Translations under genes and position numbers: made by a program
In this document: positions 41,859 through 54,500 of the stretch, in pieces
How positions within the stretch are numbered: the first letter of the stretch is position 1
Layout of the letters: the number at the start of each line of letters is the position of its first letter
NCBI GenBank assembly: GCA_028538565.1
Contig: JAPQWN010000007.1
Location: 45,336,008 to 45,400,007, forward strand
Origin: Umbellularia californica
Lineage: Eukaryota > Streptophyta > Magnoliopsida > Laurales > Lauraceae
Length of the DNA: 64,000 bases
Reading direction: 5' to 3'
Notes under the pieces: generated by a model
What the model was told of the DNA's origin: nothing
Databases searched by the model: none
What the model saw: only the letters and a program-made list of their open reading frames with translations

Positions 41859-44601
41859 TGTCGCGACCCCGGACCGGGATCCGGGCCCGCAACTGTGCGC
41901 CTGTATGATTAATTAACATAAAACACACCGCCTGTTTTGATTTATATTTTATTTTCCCACAGGTTTCCGCAGTGAGGATCCCAAGACACGGGTCGAGCTC
42001 ACACGAATGGGTATGCGGAAGCGCGTAGCAAAACGTGTCACATAAATCTTAACCAAGTAGATACAAGGGACACTGTAAAATCGAGACATGATATCAAAGA
42101 GAATGTCATCAAAGCATTCCTAGCATGATTAAAGTTTCAATGTTTAACAAAAGTATTTTTGTTCAAGTTACAAAACCCAAAGAGGCCAACAAAGGCCAAT
42201 ACAACAAATGGAACCCCAAAAGAACAACCCAACATAACCCAAGCTAGGTGAAACGAGAATCAAGACTCCGACCGGCGTCTAGATGACGTCGTTGGGTTGC
42301 TACTCGAGTGCTAGGGGTGGCTCAACAGCCTCCTCCGGGCACTCCTCGTCACGCATGAACACTCCTGCACCTGGACACCAAAACACAAGCATCAAACACG
42401 ACGGTTTGGCAAATAAACAATTTAGCTTGAATATAAGAAATAATGCTAAAACAGTTCGAGATTGAATACACGTTTCAAGTTTACGAAACTAGCATGAGTA
42501 CTTATAATATCATGAAAAGATAAATCCACATAGAGCTCATCCTTTCTCTGTCATACATGATGACAAGAGCAAGCACGCACGACAAGCACGACACGAAAAC
42601 ACGATCCCACCACGACAAGCACGACACGAAAACACGATCCCACGCCACACAAGGTAGACGGGGTATCCGGCCGCGGAACCGGACCACGAACACGCACGAT
42701 GTGTAATAAAATACACGACTAGTCTGCAGACAGTCCACATGTTTAAGGACCCCCAGGTAGTGGATCAAGCTAAAAGGGTAGTCCAAGCTCAGTGGTATTC
42801 ACTTATATCATGAATGCACAAAACACGGCGATACACGTTCGAGAACACGACAAAACAAGAGGGAAATCATTTACCAAGCATAACACGGCAAGACTAGCAA
42901 AATAGCATAATATAAATGCTTAACAAACTTAAGAAATGATTCCCTTTTGATTCTTAAAACACATCTTGAAAACGAACTTGCACTTGGAAATCAAACGAGA
43001 ACACGATGATGCATGAAGCACCAAGACAAGAGTTCACACATAAATCCATCAAGCATAGGCTAAGACCAATCCCTGACCCTTGTGGAATTGAAAACCAAAT
43101 GTCGGAATTCAATAAAACTTGGTGTCCCCGAAGGTATATTACATTTTGGGAATTTCAAGTGCACAAGGTCAATAAAAAGGGTCTAAGACCAAGTCTAGTT
43201 TTCATTCCCGCAAAAATCCTTCAAAAACAGTACTTTTTGGTGTGGTTCATGCCTCTCTACCGGTAGAAATTCCGGTTTAAGATGTTCTACCAGTAGAACT
43301 TCCAGTAGAACTGAGGTTCACAGTTTTTCTCAACTCTCTGCCACAATTTGGGCCGTTTCTACCGGTAGAACTTCCGGTAGAATTAAGGTTCACAGTTTTT
43401 CTCAACTCTCTGCCACAATTCTAGCCACTTCTACCGGTAGAACTTCCGGTAGAACTAAGGGTCACAGTTTTTCTCAACTCTCTGCCACAATTCTAGCCAC
43501 TTCTACCGGTAGAACTTCCGGTAGAACTAAGGGTTCACAGTTTCCTCAACTTTTTGCCAAAATTCGAGCCACTTCTACCGGTAGAACTTCCGGTAGAACT
43601 TCGAAGTTCAATTTTTTTTCACACTTCTCTCCCATCTTCACTTCCATATTTTTACCCCTACGCTCCCCAAGCCTACAAGCTTTCCAATGGATGATTTCCA
43701 CACCAAAATTCATTCACATTTCATTCAAAACATCAAAATCACCAACCCTTATACACTCAAATCATGAATCACTAACTTGTAAGGCTTTCCATAGAAAAAG
43801 ATACTTCCATTCAAGACAAAACTTCTAAATTAAATGAAGAAATTAGTAACCATGCTTATCAAGATTAAATAAGCTAGAAGAGATTAATAACATGAAAGGA
43901 AAGGCAAGCTTTATGATGAATAACATTTCCAATGTAAAATGCCCTAAAACTTGAAATGCACTAGGAATAACTAAAAGGTTTACTTGCCTCTAACCAAAGT
44001 CAAGGAAAGCTTCACAAAATCGAACAAGAGGTGCTCCACGAAATCTACACAAAACCCCCAAAATGGAGCATACAAAAATCAACATTTTGGCCATTACAAA
44101 TCCCCATTTCGAAAATGGGTTTGAAATCATGATAAACAAGCTCTAGGTGAGCTAAATGAACAACAATGAAAGAATGAAAAGGAACACCAACCAAGAGCTA
44201 GCTGAAACAAGGAGGATAGAGCTTGAAGATGATGAATAGTAGTGAAGGTTGGCTCCAAAAACACTCCAGCTGTAGCTTGAGAAGAGAGGAAGAGAATGGC
44301 GGAGTCGAATCGGAGAATGGAGTCTTCTTGTTAGATGATTTCAATGGAAAAAGATCAAGAAGGAACTTGTTTCACTTCTCCACTCTAGGGCAAAAACGTT
44401 GCAGGATTTTGGAAAAGGGCAAAGAAGGAGAAGAAGAGTTTATATAGTGTCTGGAAGTGGGTCCCTTTACAGCTGAACTTTGAAACGATTAAAACATGGT
44501 CTTGTGGACCCCGGATGGAATCGACGAAGAAGGACAAAACGATCGTCGAAAAATCTAGTTTCAGAAAAGTATAATTTTGACATAGTTTCATGACTTCGAA
44601 A
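41859..44601 (-). mobile_element. 5' LTR of the chromovirus, truncated
   Basis: It matches 33941-36650 almost base for base, then stops abruptly after CATGACTTCGAAA; the following TAGGATTCTGTCC is unrelated. The last 355 bp of the full LTR (outer U3) are missing and do not reappear to the right. One difference from the 3' LTR is a 33-bp tandem duplication around 42578-42643. The TATA box (44439-44446) and the 72-bp array (43256-43606) are kept. Confidence 0.9.
43256..43606. repeat. 72-bp palindrome array, 5' LTR copy
   Basis: This is the same array as at 35306-35650, with the same five-step 72-bp spacing of CTACCGGTAG and almost no differences. Both LTR copies keep the perfect palindromes. 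Confidence 0.9.
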
Positions 44602-46959
44602 TAGGATTCTGTCCACTTATAGGCATTTCCAAATAGGTCATAGACCTATAGCTAGAAGTGAAACTTGGGCTGAGGCATACCTGGATCTTCAACCTAAATG
44701 GAAACAGAAATTCAGGTATCTAATTCAATCGGACCAAACCTGAATTGCACTCACTATGGCTGTCTTGTTCTATTGTATTTTTATTTTTTTGTGGAAGGAG
44801 GTAAAATATAATGATTAAATGTGAAGATCTACAGGGAGCTATGAAACACATGATTACCAACCTATCACCTAGCAAATTAACCTTCGAAAAATTGATTGTC
44901 TTATCTGCATCTCCATGTTAGATAGTTCATTTTTCCCCTATTTCAAAAGCATTTCATAAAGGTAGAGTTGTTATGAGTTCTTAGGAATTCAATTACCAAG
45001 AAGGCACATGGGTAAAATATGAATGAATAAACCCAAAAAAAGGCACATGCACACACATTCACTTTCTACATTGCTTATATGTGAAAAGAACTCTAGGCGC
45101 AACCTAGAAGCCCATAGAGGTTGTCTCTTCTCTTTTTTTTTTTTTAATTTAAATTTTTCGAAATTCAAGTAGAGATTGTCTTATTAGTTCTTTTTCCCTT
45201 GAAACAATTATTCCCTTCTTGTAGCCAGAATAACTAAGTACATAAAGCAATCAAGATACAGAAATTCAATCTACACCATCGAATTCAAACATTCTCAATA
45301 CAAAATCAATCCAGTAATAGAGCAAGTGTAGAGACTTATGATGCAATAACAATATTTAATCATAACTTACAATTAATACTAAAGAAGTAATCATTCAAAC
45401 ACACAAAATACTAATGAAATGTGTTTTCACCATCTTCCCTGAAATCCCAAAACTATCATGTCGGAAAAAAAATGTTAGTGATAGCTCTATCCAGTAAGAC
45501 CCCTTGAATTAGTTTCCTCTATCCATTAAACATGAAAAGAACAGCAATAGTAATCTTTCTTTCAAAAACATGAGGCATAAATATTACTTCCCAAAGATTA
45601 AACTAACATACTAACTAAGAAGAAGAAGAATTGGAACATGAAAGAAAACCCAAAACTGAAAATACCCGAAAAAGAGAACCAACAACAGAAGGCGGCAAGA
45701 CAGGTTCGGATTTGGTGGCTTTATGGATTTACAAATTTGGGATCAGATTCAGGGATTAGGATGTATAGGGTTAGTGTTTAGGTCTGTTCATTTTGGAAAA
45801 AAAAAATCTAGATTTCATTATATGGGCAGATGACTGGAGAGAGATAGAGAAAGAATTAGAGCTTTACCAGAGCAGAGGCTTTAAGGAACACTAGAGTCTT
45901 TGAGGAACACTGCAGGTGGATGAAAATCAAAGGCCAAACAGGTTTCTTTTGTTTACTTTTACTTTGTGCAATCTTGCATATACGTGGAGCCCATAAGCAA
46001 ACACCCAGCATCCAAATGTCCCACAAGCAATAGCTTTCATCTAAGTGGGTTCCACAAGAAGTCTTAGAAAACATCCACCCAAAGCAGGAGGGTAGCAGCT
46101 TAAAGCAAGAGACTAAACTGCTGCTTTTTATTTATGTTATATGGTATAGAAATAAAATCACAAACATGAATGAGATACACAAAATATCACTATACAAATC
46201 ATACTTAAAAAGCATTTAAACAGATGGGCTTTCAACACACATTTGTACTATTCTGATTAACAATTAAAAACCATTCAAAACCATTCATGTCTACCATCAT
46301 TACCATCATTCTTATTTGTTTATATCCAAATCCACCATAAAAAAATTTAAAACTTAAAAGAACTAATTTAAATTTAAACAGACACAAACCCAACTAAGAA
46401 CCTAATTAACTGTAGAACATATACATATAACAAAGCATGAAGAAAATAAAATGAACACACATGCATTATCTTCTCCCCTACCACAATTCCCATTCAGTGT
46501 ATAGAATTTAAAAACGTGCGTTCACAAAACATTTAAAAAAAAAAAACACTAGACATATGACGGAGGAAAGAACATTTCAAAAATGAAGTTCGTAACCTAG
46601 ACATCCTTATATGGACTTAAACTAGCCCCTGGACATGAAATTGCAGTAACAACGTTTGAAATTGTAGATTCTATAAAGAATTAGAAGGGATAAGTTTGTC
46701 ATTACTCTTTATACAGACGATTAATCAATTTTTGTTCAAACATAGATTCATAGATGAGACCAAAACTTTCTTATAACAAACCTTGCAATTAAGGACATGG
46801 GTTGTTTCGAATATAGAAGCTCTCACACAAAAATGACAATAAAGAAATAATAAGATCATTTTCAGTTAATAAAGGAATGGTGGAAGGAATTGAAGGTGGA
46901 TGGTTGGGCTGGCTACAAACTGGCTACCAAACTGAAATTGCTAAAAGTTAAAAATAAAA
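44602..46959. other. A/T-rich sequence without recognised gene
   Basis: No credible coding frame, RNA gene or element end is seen. The sequence is A/T-rich with long A- and T-runs. The left border at 44602 is the breakpoint that cut the chromovirus LTR. The stretch 45856-46074 has a 72-codon open frame on the minus strand with no recognised motif, which I do not regard as a gene. Confidence 0.5.
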
Positions 46960-47585
46960 GAGTGGGCTAAGATGAATTTTGCAGACATAAATATGCAAAA
47001 GACGCAGCTGCTTAAAGATATTCAAAACCTTGACAAGAAAGAGGAAGTTGGCAGCTTAACTGGCGAGGAAGTAGCTAAGAGAATGAGTCTAAAAGAGGAA
47101 TATCAAAGAAAGTTAAGGGAAGAAGAAGTCATGTGGAGACAAAGATCGAGATGCAAGTGGCTGAAAGAAGGTGATAAGAACACTAAGTTCTTCCATGGGA
47201 TGGCCTCCTCGAGAAAAAGAATAAATCAAAACTCTTCTTTCACGGATGGGGACAGAAGATTAGACGAGAAGGAGGAAATCATTAAACATATAGAGGAGTA
47301 TTTTGCTAATCTTTACTCTAAAGATTAGTGGAAGAGACCCTCCTTAGACAACTTGGTGTTAGCAAAAATAGGAGAGGAGAAGATGCTTTGGCTGGAGAGA
47401 GAGTTTGAAGAAGAGGAAGTCGAGAGGCTATCTATGCTATGGCGAGTGATAAAGCCTTGGGTCCAGATGGATATGCTATGGCCTTTATTCAAAGATTTCA
47501 GAGTACGTTAAAAGAGGATATCCTTGAATTCATGAGGGAGTTTCACTTAAGAGGGAAGTGGTCAGGTTTCCAGAAACTAACCAAT
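46960..47585 (+). pseudogene. LINE ORF2 fragment (before and at the start of RT)
   Basis: A plus-strand frame from 46972 to 47328 reads REEEVMWRQRSRCKWLKEGD and TKFFHGMASSRKR, typical of the linker between endonuclease and RT in plant L1-type LINEs. After a frame change, ASDKALGPDGYAMAFIQRF marks the first RT motif (about 47430-47500), followed by EFHLRGKW. It ends abruptly at about 47580, against TOR-like sequence. No endonuclease or rest of RT is present, so it is a short fragment. Confidence 0.85.
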
Positions 47586-47593
47586 GCAGCAAG

Positions 47594-48369
47594 CTGAACG
47601 CAAACCATATTGCTGTAAGCAAGTTCATAGCTTAAGCAAGTTCATAGCTCTCAAGAACCTAATCATAAAGCAAGATAGACATGACCATTGAAAACAGACA
47701 ACAAAATAAATTTCAATTAGAACAAAAGATTTCTGCATGCAATCATGTTTAATACCATTTTTCAGTTAGTATGGAGCCCAATAACGACACAAGAAGCGGG
47801 GACATACATGGACTAACAAAAGCATGCAGTCATGAAACTAACCAACGCAGCAAGCTCTGTTGCCAAGAACTTCCTAGCTCTTTCAACAAATTCACAAGCT
47901 TCATCATACTAGAGAAGAAACACCAAAGTAGTCCTTACCAGAATAGTATTAGGAACCAGAGATGAAACAACAAAAGATAAAAATACCTTTCCACGGCGAA
48001 CTAACAATACAGCCTGGAAGAAAGTACTGTTGCTACTCCCATCACCACTAGCAGCAGCATTTTCTAAAATCTGAAGCTTGGATTCATCACAATCATCCTA
48101 TAGTAAAACATATTCTTTCATTTGATCCCACTCCCCCATGTTCCATGCAGCACCAGCAGCCTGTAGCAACCACTCCTATCTATAAATAAAGATAGACAAA
48201 AATAAAAGAACCACAAAATAGAGTTTGAAATTATAAACAAGTAAAAAAAGATCACCAACCATAGTTGCCATTGCCAATCGAGCTGCTGGCTCAGCTGGGG
48301 TCCAATACTCCTTGCAAAGGTTGTTAAGTTCTTCCCAGTGAGCCAATGCGGCAAGGCACCTCATCCGAC
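47594..48369 (-). pseudogene. TOR kinase gene fragment (FAT-domain exons, introns retained)
   Basis: Four minus-strand exons match plant TARGET OF RAPAMYCIN in order: 48369-48260 (MRCLAALAHWEELNNLCKEY), 48160-47987 (AAWNMGEWDQM; ASGDGSSNSTFFQAVLLVRR), 47908-47843 (YDEACEFVERARKFLATELA), and about 47658-47594 (VLESYE, SNMVCVQ). Each boundary has AG before and GT after. Exon 2 has an in-frame TAG at 48099-48101. The last exon has a 17-bp internal duplication and is cut off next to the LINE fragment. TOR itself is a very large growth-control kinase; only about 140 residues are here, so this is a non-functional, DNA-level copy. Confidence 0.85.
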
Positions 48370-50279
48370 CTACAAGTGATGCACAGCAGTTTGATGACAA
48401 GATAAATACGTACCATCAATCACAAGCAAAGATAAGATCTCTAAGGGTCTGTCAAGATGAGGAAATGTGGAGTGAAGAAATGGAAAGTTTCAACAAAGAA
48501 ATAGAACTGTAAATCTTTTCGTTAAGTCTTGAATAACTTAAGCTCAAGTTTTAACAGGGGAATCAACCATTTGTTTCTTCCATTTGATTTTTGTAGTCCT
48601 TGAACTTCTTACAAGTTGACACCACCTGCCATTAATAAAGCATGGGATATCAAAGGTGCGTTGTGAACACCTCAAATGAGAATCATATTTTAAGAAATTC
48701 AGCAAAAGAAAATAAGCCAAGACCTGCTTCAATACCTCATCGAGCTCTGCCATAGGTTAAGCAAGATTTTAATATTCACTGGGATTTGAGCCAATGTCAA
48801 GACCCGCTAGCTTGACCTACATAGTGTGAAAATGCCTTAATTGTGTGTACATATCATCAACAAAAGATCAATGTAATGATAAAGGGGTTTGTAACCCAAT
48901 GTCATTCAATGGCATTTTCTTAGATACAGTCATATGAAAGATGTAGCTAAACACTTGCCTTTAATTCAACATAAGATTCCATGTGTAAATTTTGTTTGAC
49001 AGCTTGAACTGGCCATGATAAAAAGTGACAGCCTGAGAATGGGGATTGAAGATGCTTGTTGTACTCGTATTCCTTTAGTAGCGACCATTAATATAGACTA
49101 TACAACCAAAGCATACTCTATGCCCCACGCTCAATAATCCATATAAGTGTCAAGATCCTCAGCCTCGCACTCAAAAACACATAATACAAGAATTAAAGGT
49201 CACAAAGGGCATAAGAAAACTTAGTTTGGTTACTAGTTTCTGAAGTATATATATGGCTACAATTAGTTACCACCATATCCATCCATCATGGCCCATCAAT
49301 TACTAAAATATAGTGAAAGAACAATGGCAATTTGAGGCAAAGATTAGGAAGAGCATCTTTGAGGTCTCCATTGGATAATTCACATTAGAAGATTTGCATC
49401 ACTGCACTATACAATTCATATGAATCGAATTTTTGCGTAAAAAATACATGAGAAAAATTGTGAATTTTGAGAAAATTAATGAGATGATAGGATAATGCAA
49501 ACGAATAATTTCATGAAAATCATGAAATTTAATGAACTTTGAAGGGAATTAATGAGATGATAGGATAATGCAAACGAATAATTGCAATTTCATGAACTTT
49601 GACCAATTTTGACTTGAATTCCAACATTGAATGCTCAAATGCATGAATTTATAAAATTCAATGAAATCAAGTTATCCTAAATAAGTCCATAAATCTACAT
49701 GAAATAATGACAATATGATGCAATTTCATGGACTCGTCGCACCCTCCAACCAACATTTTACTAGTCCCTAGCAAGAGATGTGAAAAGGTGAAGTTAACTA
49801 ACCTAACCTAATCTACTCTAAAAATACAAAAGAAGACTAATTCATAAAATAGAAGCCACTTTCGCTGGCACTCTCAACTGCATTTAGGGTATGTATGCAA
49901 TAAGCCCTTATACCACTAGGTTACCCTAGCGGACTAATTATGCTTTCGGGAGGTTTTGCTGTGAATATACCCACAAAATTTTAAAAAAATTAAAAAACTA
50001 AAAGAAATCAAAAGAAACCCTCCAGAAAATATTTTATAAACATTGGATACTCTCGATTCTCACAATGGTTAAAGTAAAGACAAATTCGAAATATGGTTCA
50101 CCAATCCCATCTTTGATAAGAAAATTTTAAAATCATGCTAAATATGATCGTGCACGATGAGAAAGTACGTATACATCAAAACATAACTGTTAAACGCTCC
50201 ACTCGAACCCCCATGAAAACGACTCAATCAAATAATCCGGTCCACCTAGACTTAGCGCAAAACAAAGATTTCCTCACAA
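48370..50279. other. Noncoding sequence right of the TOR fragment
   Basis: No further TOR exon is recognised, though introns or upstream exons could be included. A direct duplication of about 75 bp is visible: GAGATGATAGGATAATGCAA occurs near 49480 and again near 49555. Between 48544 and 48753 a 69-codon minus frame starting MAELDEVLKQ may be a remnant exon that I cannot assign. Confidence 0.45.
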
Positions 50280-52730
50280 GGCAACCATGATGGCTTTCGC
50301 ACTATTGTTTTTCAGGAGGCCATTTTGGCAACGAGCTTTGCTCTTTCTTTCTTTTTCATTTCACTTGATTTTTTCTCCTTGATTTCGTTTCTGTTTCAAC
50401 GGTCCCCAACAATAGGCAGCCCTTTTCATATACCCGAAAATCAAGGCAACCATAATGGCTTTTGCACTATCGTTTTTCTAAAGGCCGTGATTTTTTTTCC
50501 TTTTCAACGGTCCCCAACAATAGGCAGCCCTTTTCATGTACCCGAATCAAGGGTGTACCCAAATCAGGGCAACCATGATGGCTTTCGCACTATTGTTTTT
50601 CAAAAGGCCGTGATTTTTTTTCTTTTTCAACGGTCCCCAACAATAGACAGTCCTTTTCATGTACCCAAATCAAGGGTGTACCCAAATCAGGGCAACCATG
50701 ATGGCTTTCGCACTATTGTTTTTCAAAAGGCCGTGATTTTTTTCCTTTTCAATGGTCCCCAACAATAGGCAGCCCCTTTCATGTACCCGAATCAAAATAA
50801 CCATGATAGCTTTCGTACTATTGTTTTTCAAAAGGCCGTCTTTTTTTTTTTTTTTCTTTAGTGGTCCCCAACAATAGGCAGCCCTTTTCATGTACCAGAA
50901 TCAAGGGTGTACCTGAATCAAGGTAACCATGATGGCTTTTGCACTATTGTTTTTCAAAAGGCCGTTTTTTTTTTCTTTTCAGCGGTCCCCAACAGTAGGC
51001 AGTCCTTTTCATGTACCCAAATCAAGGCAACCATGATGGCTTTCGCACTATCGTTTTTCAAAAGGCCGTATTTTTTTTTCTTTTCAGCAGTCCCCAACAA
51101 TAGGCAGCTCTTTTCATGTACCGGAATCAAGGCAACCATGATGGCTCTCGCACTATTGTTTTTCTAAAGGCCGTGTTTTTTTTTTTTCTTTTCAGCAGTC
51201 CCCAACAATAGGCAGCCCTTTTCATATACCCGAATCAAGGGTGTACCCAAATCAGGGCAACTATGATGGCTTTCACACTATTGTTTTTCAAAAGGCCGTG
51301 AATTTTTTTCCTTTTCAACGGTCCCCAACAATAGGCAGCCTTTTTCATGTACCCGAATCAAGGGTGTACCCAAATATGGGCAACCATGATGGCTTTCGCA
51401 CTATTGTTTTTCAAAAGGCCGTGATTTTTTTTTCCTTTTCAATGGTCCCCAACAATATGCAGCCCTTTTCATGTATCCAAATCAAGGGTGTACCCGAATC
51501 AGGGCAACCATGATGGCTTTCGCACTATTGTTTTTCAAAAGGCCGGGATTTTTTTTCCTTTTCAATGGTCCCCAACAATAGGCAGCCCTTTTCATGTACC
51601 CGAATCAAAATAACCATGATAGCTTTCGCACTATTGTTTTTCAAAAGACCGTCTTTTTTTTTTCTTCAGTGGTCCCCAACAATAGGCAGCCCTTTTCATA
51701 TACCCGAATCAAGGGTGTACCTGAATCAAGGCAACCATGATGGCTTTCGCACTATTGTTTTTCAAAAGGCCGTTTTTTTTTTCTTTTCAGCGGTCCCCAA
51801 CAATAGGCAGCCCTTTTCATGTACCCAAATCAAGGCAACCATGATGGCTTTCGCACTATCGTTTTTCAAAAGGCCGTATTTTTTTTTCTTTTCAGCAATC
51901 CCCAACAATAGGCAGCTCTTTTCACGTACCCGAATCAAGGCAACCATGATGGCTTTCAGACTATTGTTTTTCTAAAGGCCGTGTCTTTTTTTTCTTTTCA
52001 GCGGTCCCCAACAATAGGCAGCCCTTTTCATATACCCGAATCAAGGGTGTACCCAAATCATGGCAACCATGATGGCTTTCGCACTATTGGTTTTCAAAAG
52101 GCATTGATTTTTTTTTTCCTTTTCAGCGGTCCCCAACAATAGGCAGCCCTTTTCATGTATCCAAATCAAGGGTGTACCCGAATCAGGGCAACCATGATGG
52201 CTTTCGCACTATTGTTTTTCAAAAGGCCGTGATTTTTCCTTCATTTTCAACGGTCCCCAACAATAGGTAGCCCTTTTGATGTACCCGAATCAAGGGTGTA
52301 CCCAAATCAGGGCAACCATGATGGCTTTCGCACTATTGTTTTTTAAAAAGCCGTGATTTTTCCTTCCTTTTCAACAGTCCCCAATAATAGGCAGCCCTTT
52401 TCATGTACCCGAATTAAGGGTGTACCCAAATGAAGGTAACCATAGTGGCTTTTGTACTATTAGTTTTCAAATGGCCATGAAATTTCAGCAACAAGCTTCT
52501 CTTTTTCTTCTTTTTTCTTTTATCTTGATTTTTTTAACTTTTCAACGGCCCCCAACAATAGGCAGCCCTTTTCATGTACCCGAATCAAGGCAACCATGAT
52601 GGCTTTCGCACTATTATTTTTCAAAAGGCCGTTAAATTTGAATGACAAGCTTCTTTCTTATTTTTTCTTCTCTCTTGATTTTTTTCCTTTCCAACGGTCC
52701 ACGACAATAAGCAGCCCTTTTCATGCACCC
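50280..52730 (+). repeat. Satellite-like array, about 20 units of 100-130 bp
   Basis: CCCCAACAATAGG, or a near variant, recurs about twenty times from 50398 to 52700. A unit is: GCAACCATGATGGCTTTCGC, ACTATTGTTTTTCAAAAGGCC, a T-run, CGGTCCCCAACAATAGGCAG, CCCTTTTCATGTACCCGAAT. Some units carry an additional CAAGGGTGTACCCAAATC segment. A block is duplicated: the rare variant GAATCAAAATAACCATGATA occurs at 50789 and 51602, 813 bp apart, and neighbouring variants follow in the same order. Open frames across it shift with unit length and are not proteins. Confidence 0.93.
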
Positions 52731-54500
52731 GACTTAATTCACTAATTTGTGGAAAATCCACCCAGATGAACCAGGAAACCTATAAAACTAAGGTTTTATT
52801 TTTCCTTTGTATGTTCAAACAAGTAATAAAAAGAATGGAAATAATTGTTTCACATTTAAAGACTTTGAAACCGTATAGGAACTGTGTAATGTGAAATGAT
52901 CAAAATTTAGCACTTTTTCAAAAAGATTTCCGCAAACAACAACTCTCTTTTGTCAAAATTTTGAGAATTCAAAAATTCAAGCTATCTTCCATTTATTGAA
53001 AATTCTCTCAAAAAATTTCTTTCCCTTCAAAAAAATCTAAAAAGCCAAAGATAAACAGCAAAAATTATAAAAATAAATTTGAAAAACTTCCTAAATATAG
53101 AAAATAAAGAAAAGGTATGTGAAGTTTTTGTCTGAAAATAGGCAGTGTACTTGTCCCCACCCCCCAAGCTATGATGAACATCCTCTTCATGTTATGCACG
53201 CAATGCAAAAGAATATAAAACATGATGAATAAAAGTAGACAAGGGTAAAGTGAAAACATCGGAAAATGTGAAGCTTTGTCGAAGCTTGTTGATGGTTAGA
53301 CAAAACACACAATAGCAAACAAAAAGAAAAAGAAGTTACCCTACTGGCAACACAACTTGGAATCCTCCCGGATCCTACAAAAAATTTAGTTGTATGCCCA
53401 TTGTTACAAAGCTTTGCTGGTTATTTGCCATGCCCATAGCTGTCCAAACCGTGCTATTACCCGATTAAATTAAATAATTCAACTTGAATTGCGATATTTT
53501 TTTTTTCAAATGGTGATATTTGCATTAAGTAGAGAGATGATGTACATCTAAGGGCGTAAAAGCTCAACATCAAAAGGACAAAATTACAAAAGTACTATCG
53601 ATCTGGTCTAAAAAGAAGATTCATACTTTAGAGTTTTTCAGGTTAAAAACTCTAAGTAACCGGGAAATGAAGGGGCTGGTTGATCATTCAACCTCATTAC
53701 ATATGTTATGGTACCTCATGTCTTCAGTCGGTTTCTAATTTTTGCATAATAAAAACAAAGAAAATATAAATACTAACTTGAAAAATGAAAACAACACATC
53801 ATGATGAGAAACAATGATCTGTTACAAAATAATGTTCACACAAGACCCTATAGCAAGCGTAATTCCCAATAACCTTATAGAACTGCCATTGAAGATATTA
53901 ACTTAATAGACCATAAAAGAAAAGGCATGCTACAAGTGAGACAGTCAGAGAACAAAAAGTAGTCCTTAAATCAAAGGGATCTCGGATATTCAAAGACATG
54001 AAGTACAATAGGAGCACATTCGATACTAGAATGTCGATACCTTGAGGGAGAACATCAAAATGAAGCCCAATCAAAAAATCAATCACTAGGCGCCGGGAAA
54101 ACATTTTGGGAGGATGCATAGGCAGTCGTTAAATGAGGCATGGCAGTTAAAAAGTGCTTGGATCAGAAATTTTCAAGGAAAAAAAAAAAAAAAACTAGGT
54201 AGGATCACCAAAGTTTTTGTCCAAATAAAGACATTATTTCACCAACATGTTCTACTATGTGTCGATCATATAAAATCAATGTGAACTATACGTCTTTTAT
54301 TTTAGAATGTTTTAAAGCTAACAAATGAAGATGAATATCCACTATAGACAAATGGCATGAGGAGACACCTATTGTAGAGTTCTCTCCAACATCTAGTTTG
54401 TCATTCACTCATCCGTCAAGTATGTTACAAAAGAAAAAAAGAAAGAAAGGATCACACAGTTCAAGGTAGGTTTTTTATATAATATTTAACTAGAATATAC
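52731..54500. other. Noncoding sequence with a LINE-like tail
   Basis: No gene is recognised. At 53488-53560 a T-run followed by CAAATGGTGATATTTGCATT resembles the reverse complement of a plant LINE/SINE 3' end. On the minus strand near 53340-53400, TTTTTTGTAG followed by DPGGFQVVLPV could be a short exon, unassigned. The stretch 53898-54119 has a 73-codon hydrophobic minus frame of unknown nature. Confidence 0.45.

Larger units (their letters stand above)
33941..44601 (-). mobile_element. Chromovirus (Tekay/Del-like Ty3/gypsy), 5' LTR truncated
   Basis: On the minus strand: 5' LTR (truncated at 44601), PBS complementary to initiator-Met tRNA, gag with zinc knuckles, protease, RT, RNase H, integrase with C-terminal chromodomain, PPT, 3' LTR. 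The two LTRs are nearly identical by eye over more than 2.7 kb, so insertion was recent. Even so the gag-pol frame has three stops and one frameshift. The outer 355 bp of the 5' LTR are missing, so no right-hand target duplication can be checked; ACATG is the left flank. Confidence 0.93.

Noticed and set aside
33940..41860. Chromovirus on the plus strand
   Set aside because: The LTRs could be read either way, but PBS (initiator Met) beside 41859, PPT beside 37005, TATA box and gag-pol all point to the minus strand.
45856..46074. 72-codon minus-strand frame (LDESYCLWDIWMLGVCLWAP)
   Set aside because: No recognised family, biased composition and A/T-rich noncoding context.
50325..51975. Several 60-147-codon frames with FQRSPTIGSPFHVP-like repeats
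   Set aside because: They follow the satellite unit on both strands and are broken by T-run length changes. Repeat translation, not proteins.
53898..54119. Possible transmembrane exon of the same ABCB transporter (FDVLP region)
   Set aside because: Only a faint resemblance to the transmembrane domain, and it lies downstream of the nucleotide-binding exon on the minus strand, which is the wrong order.
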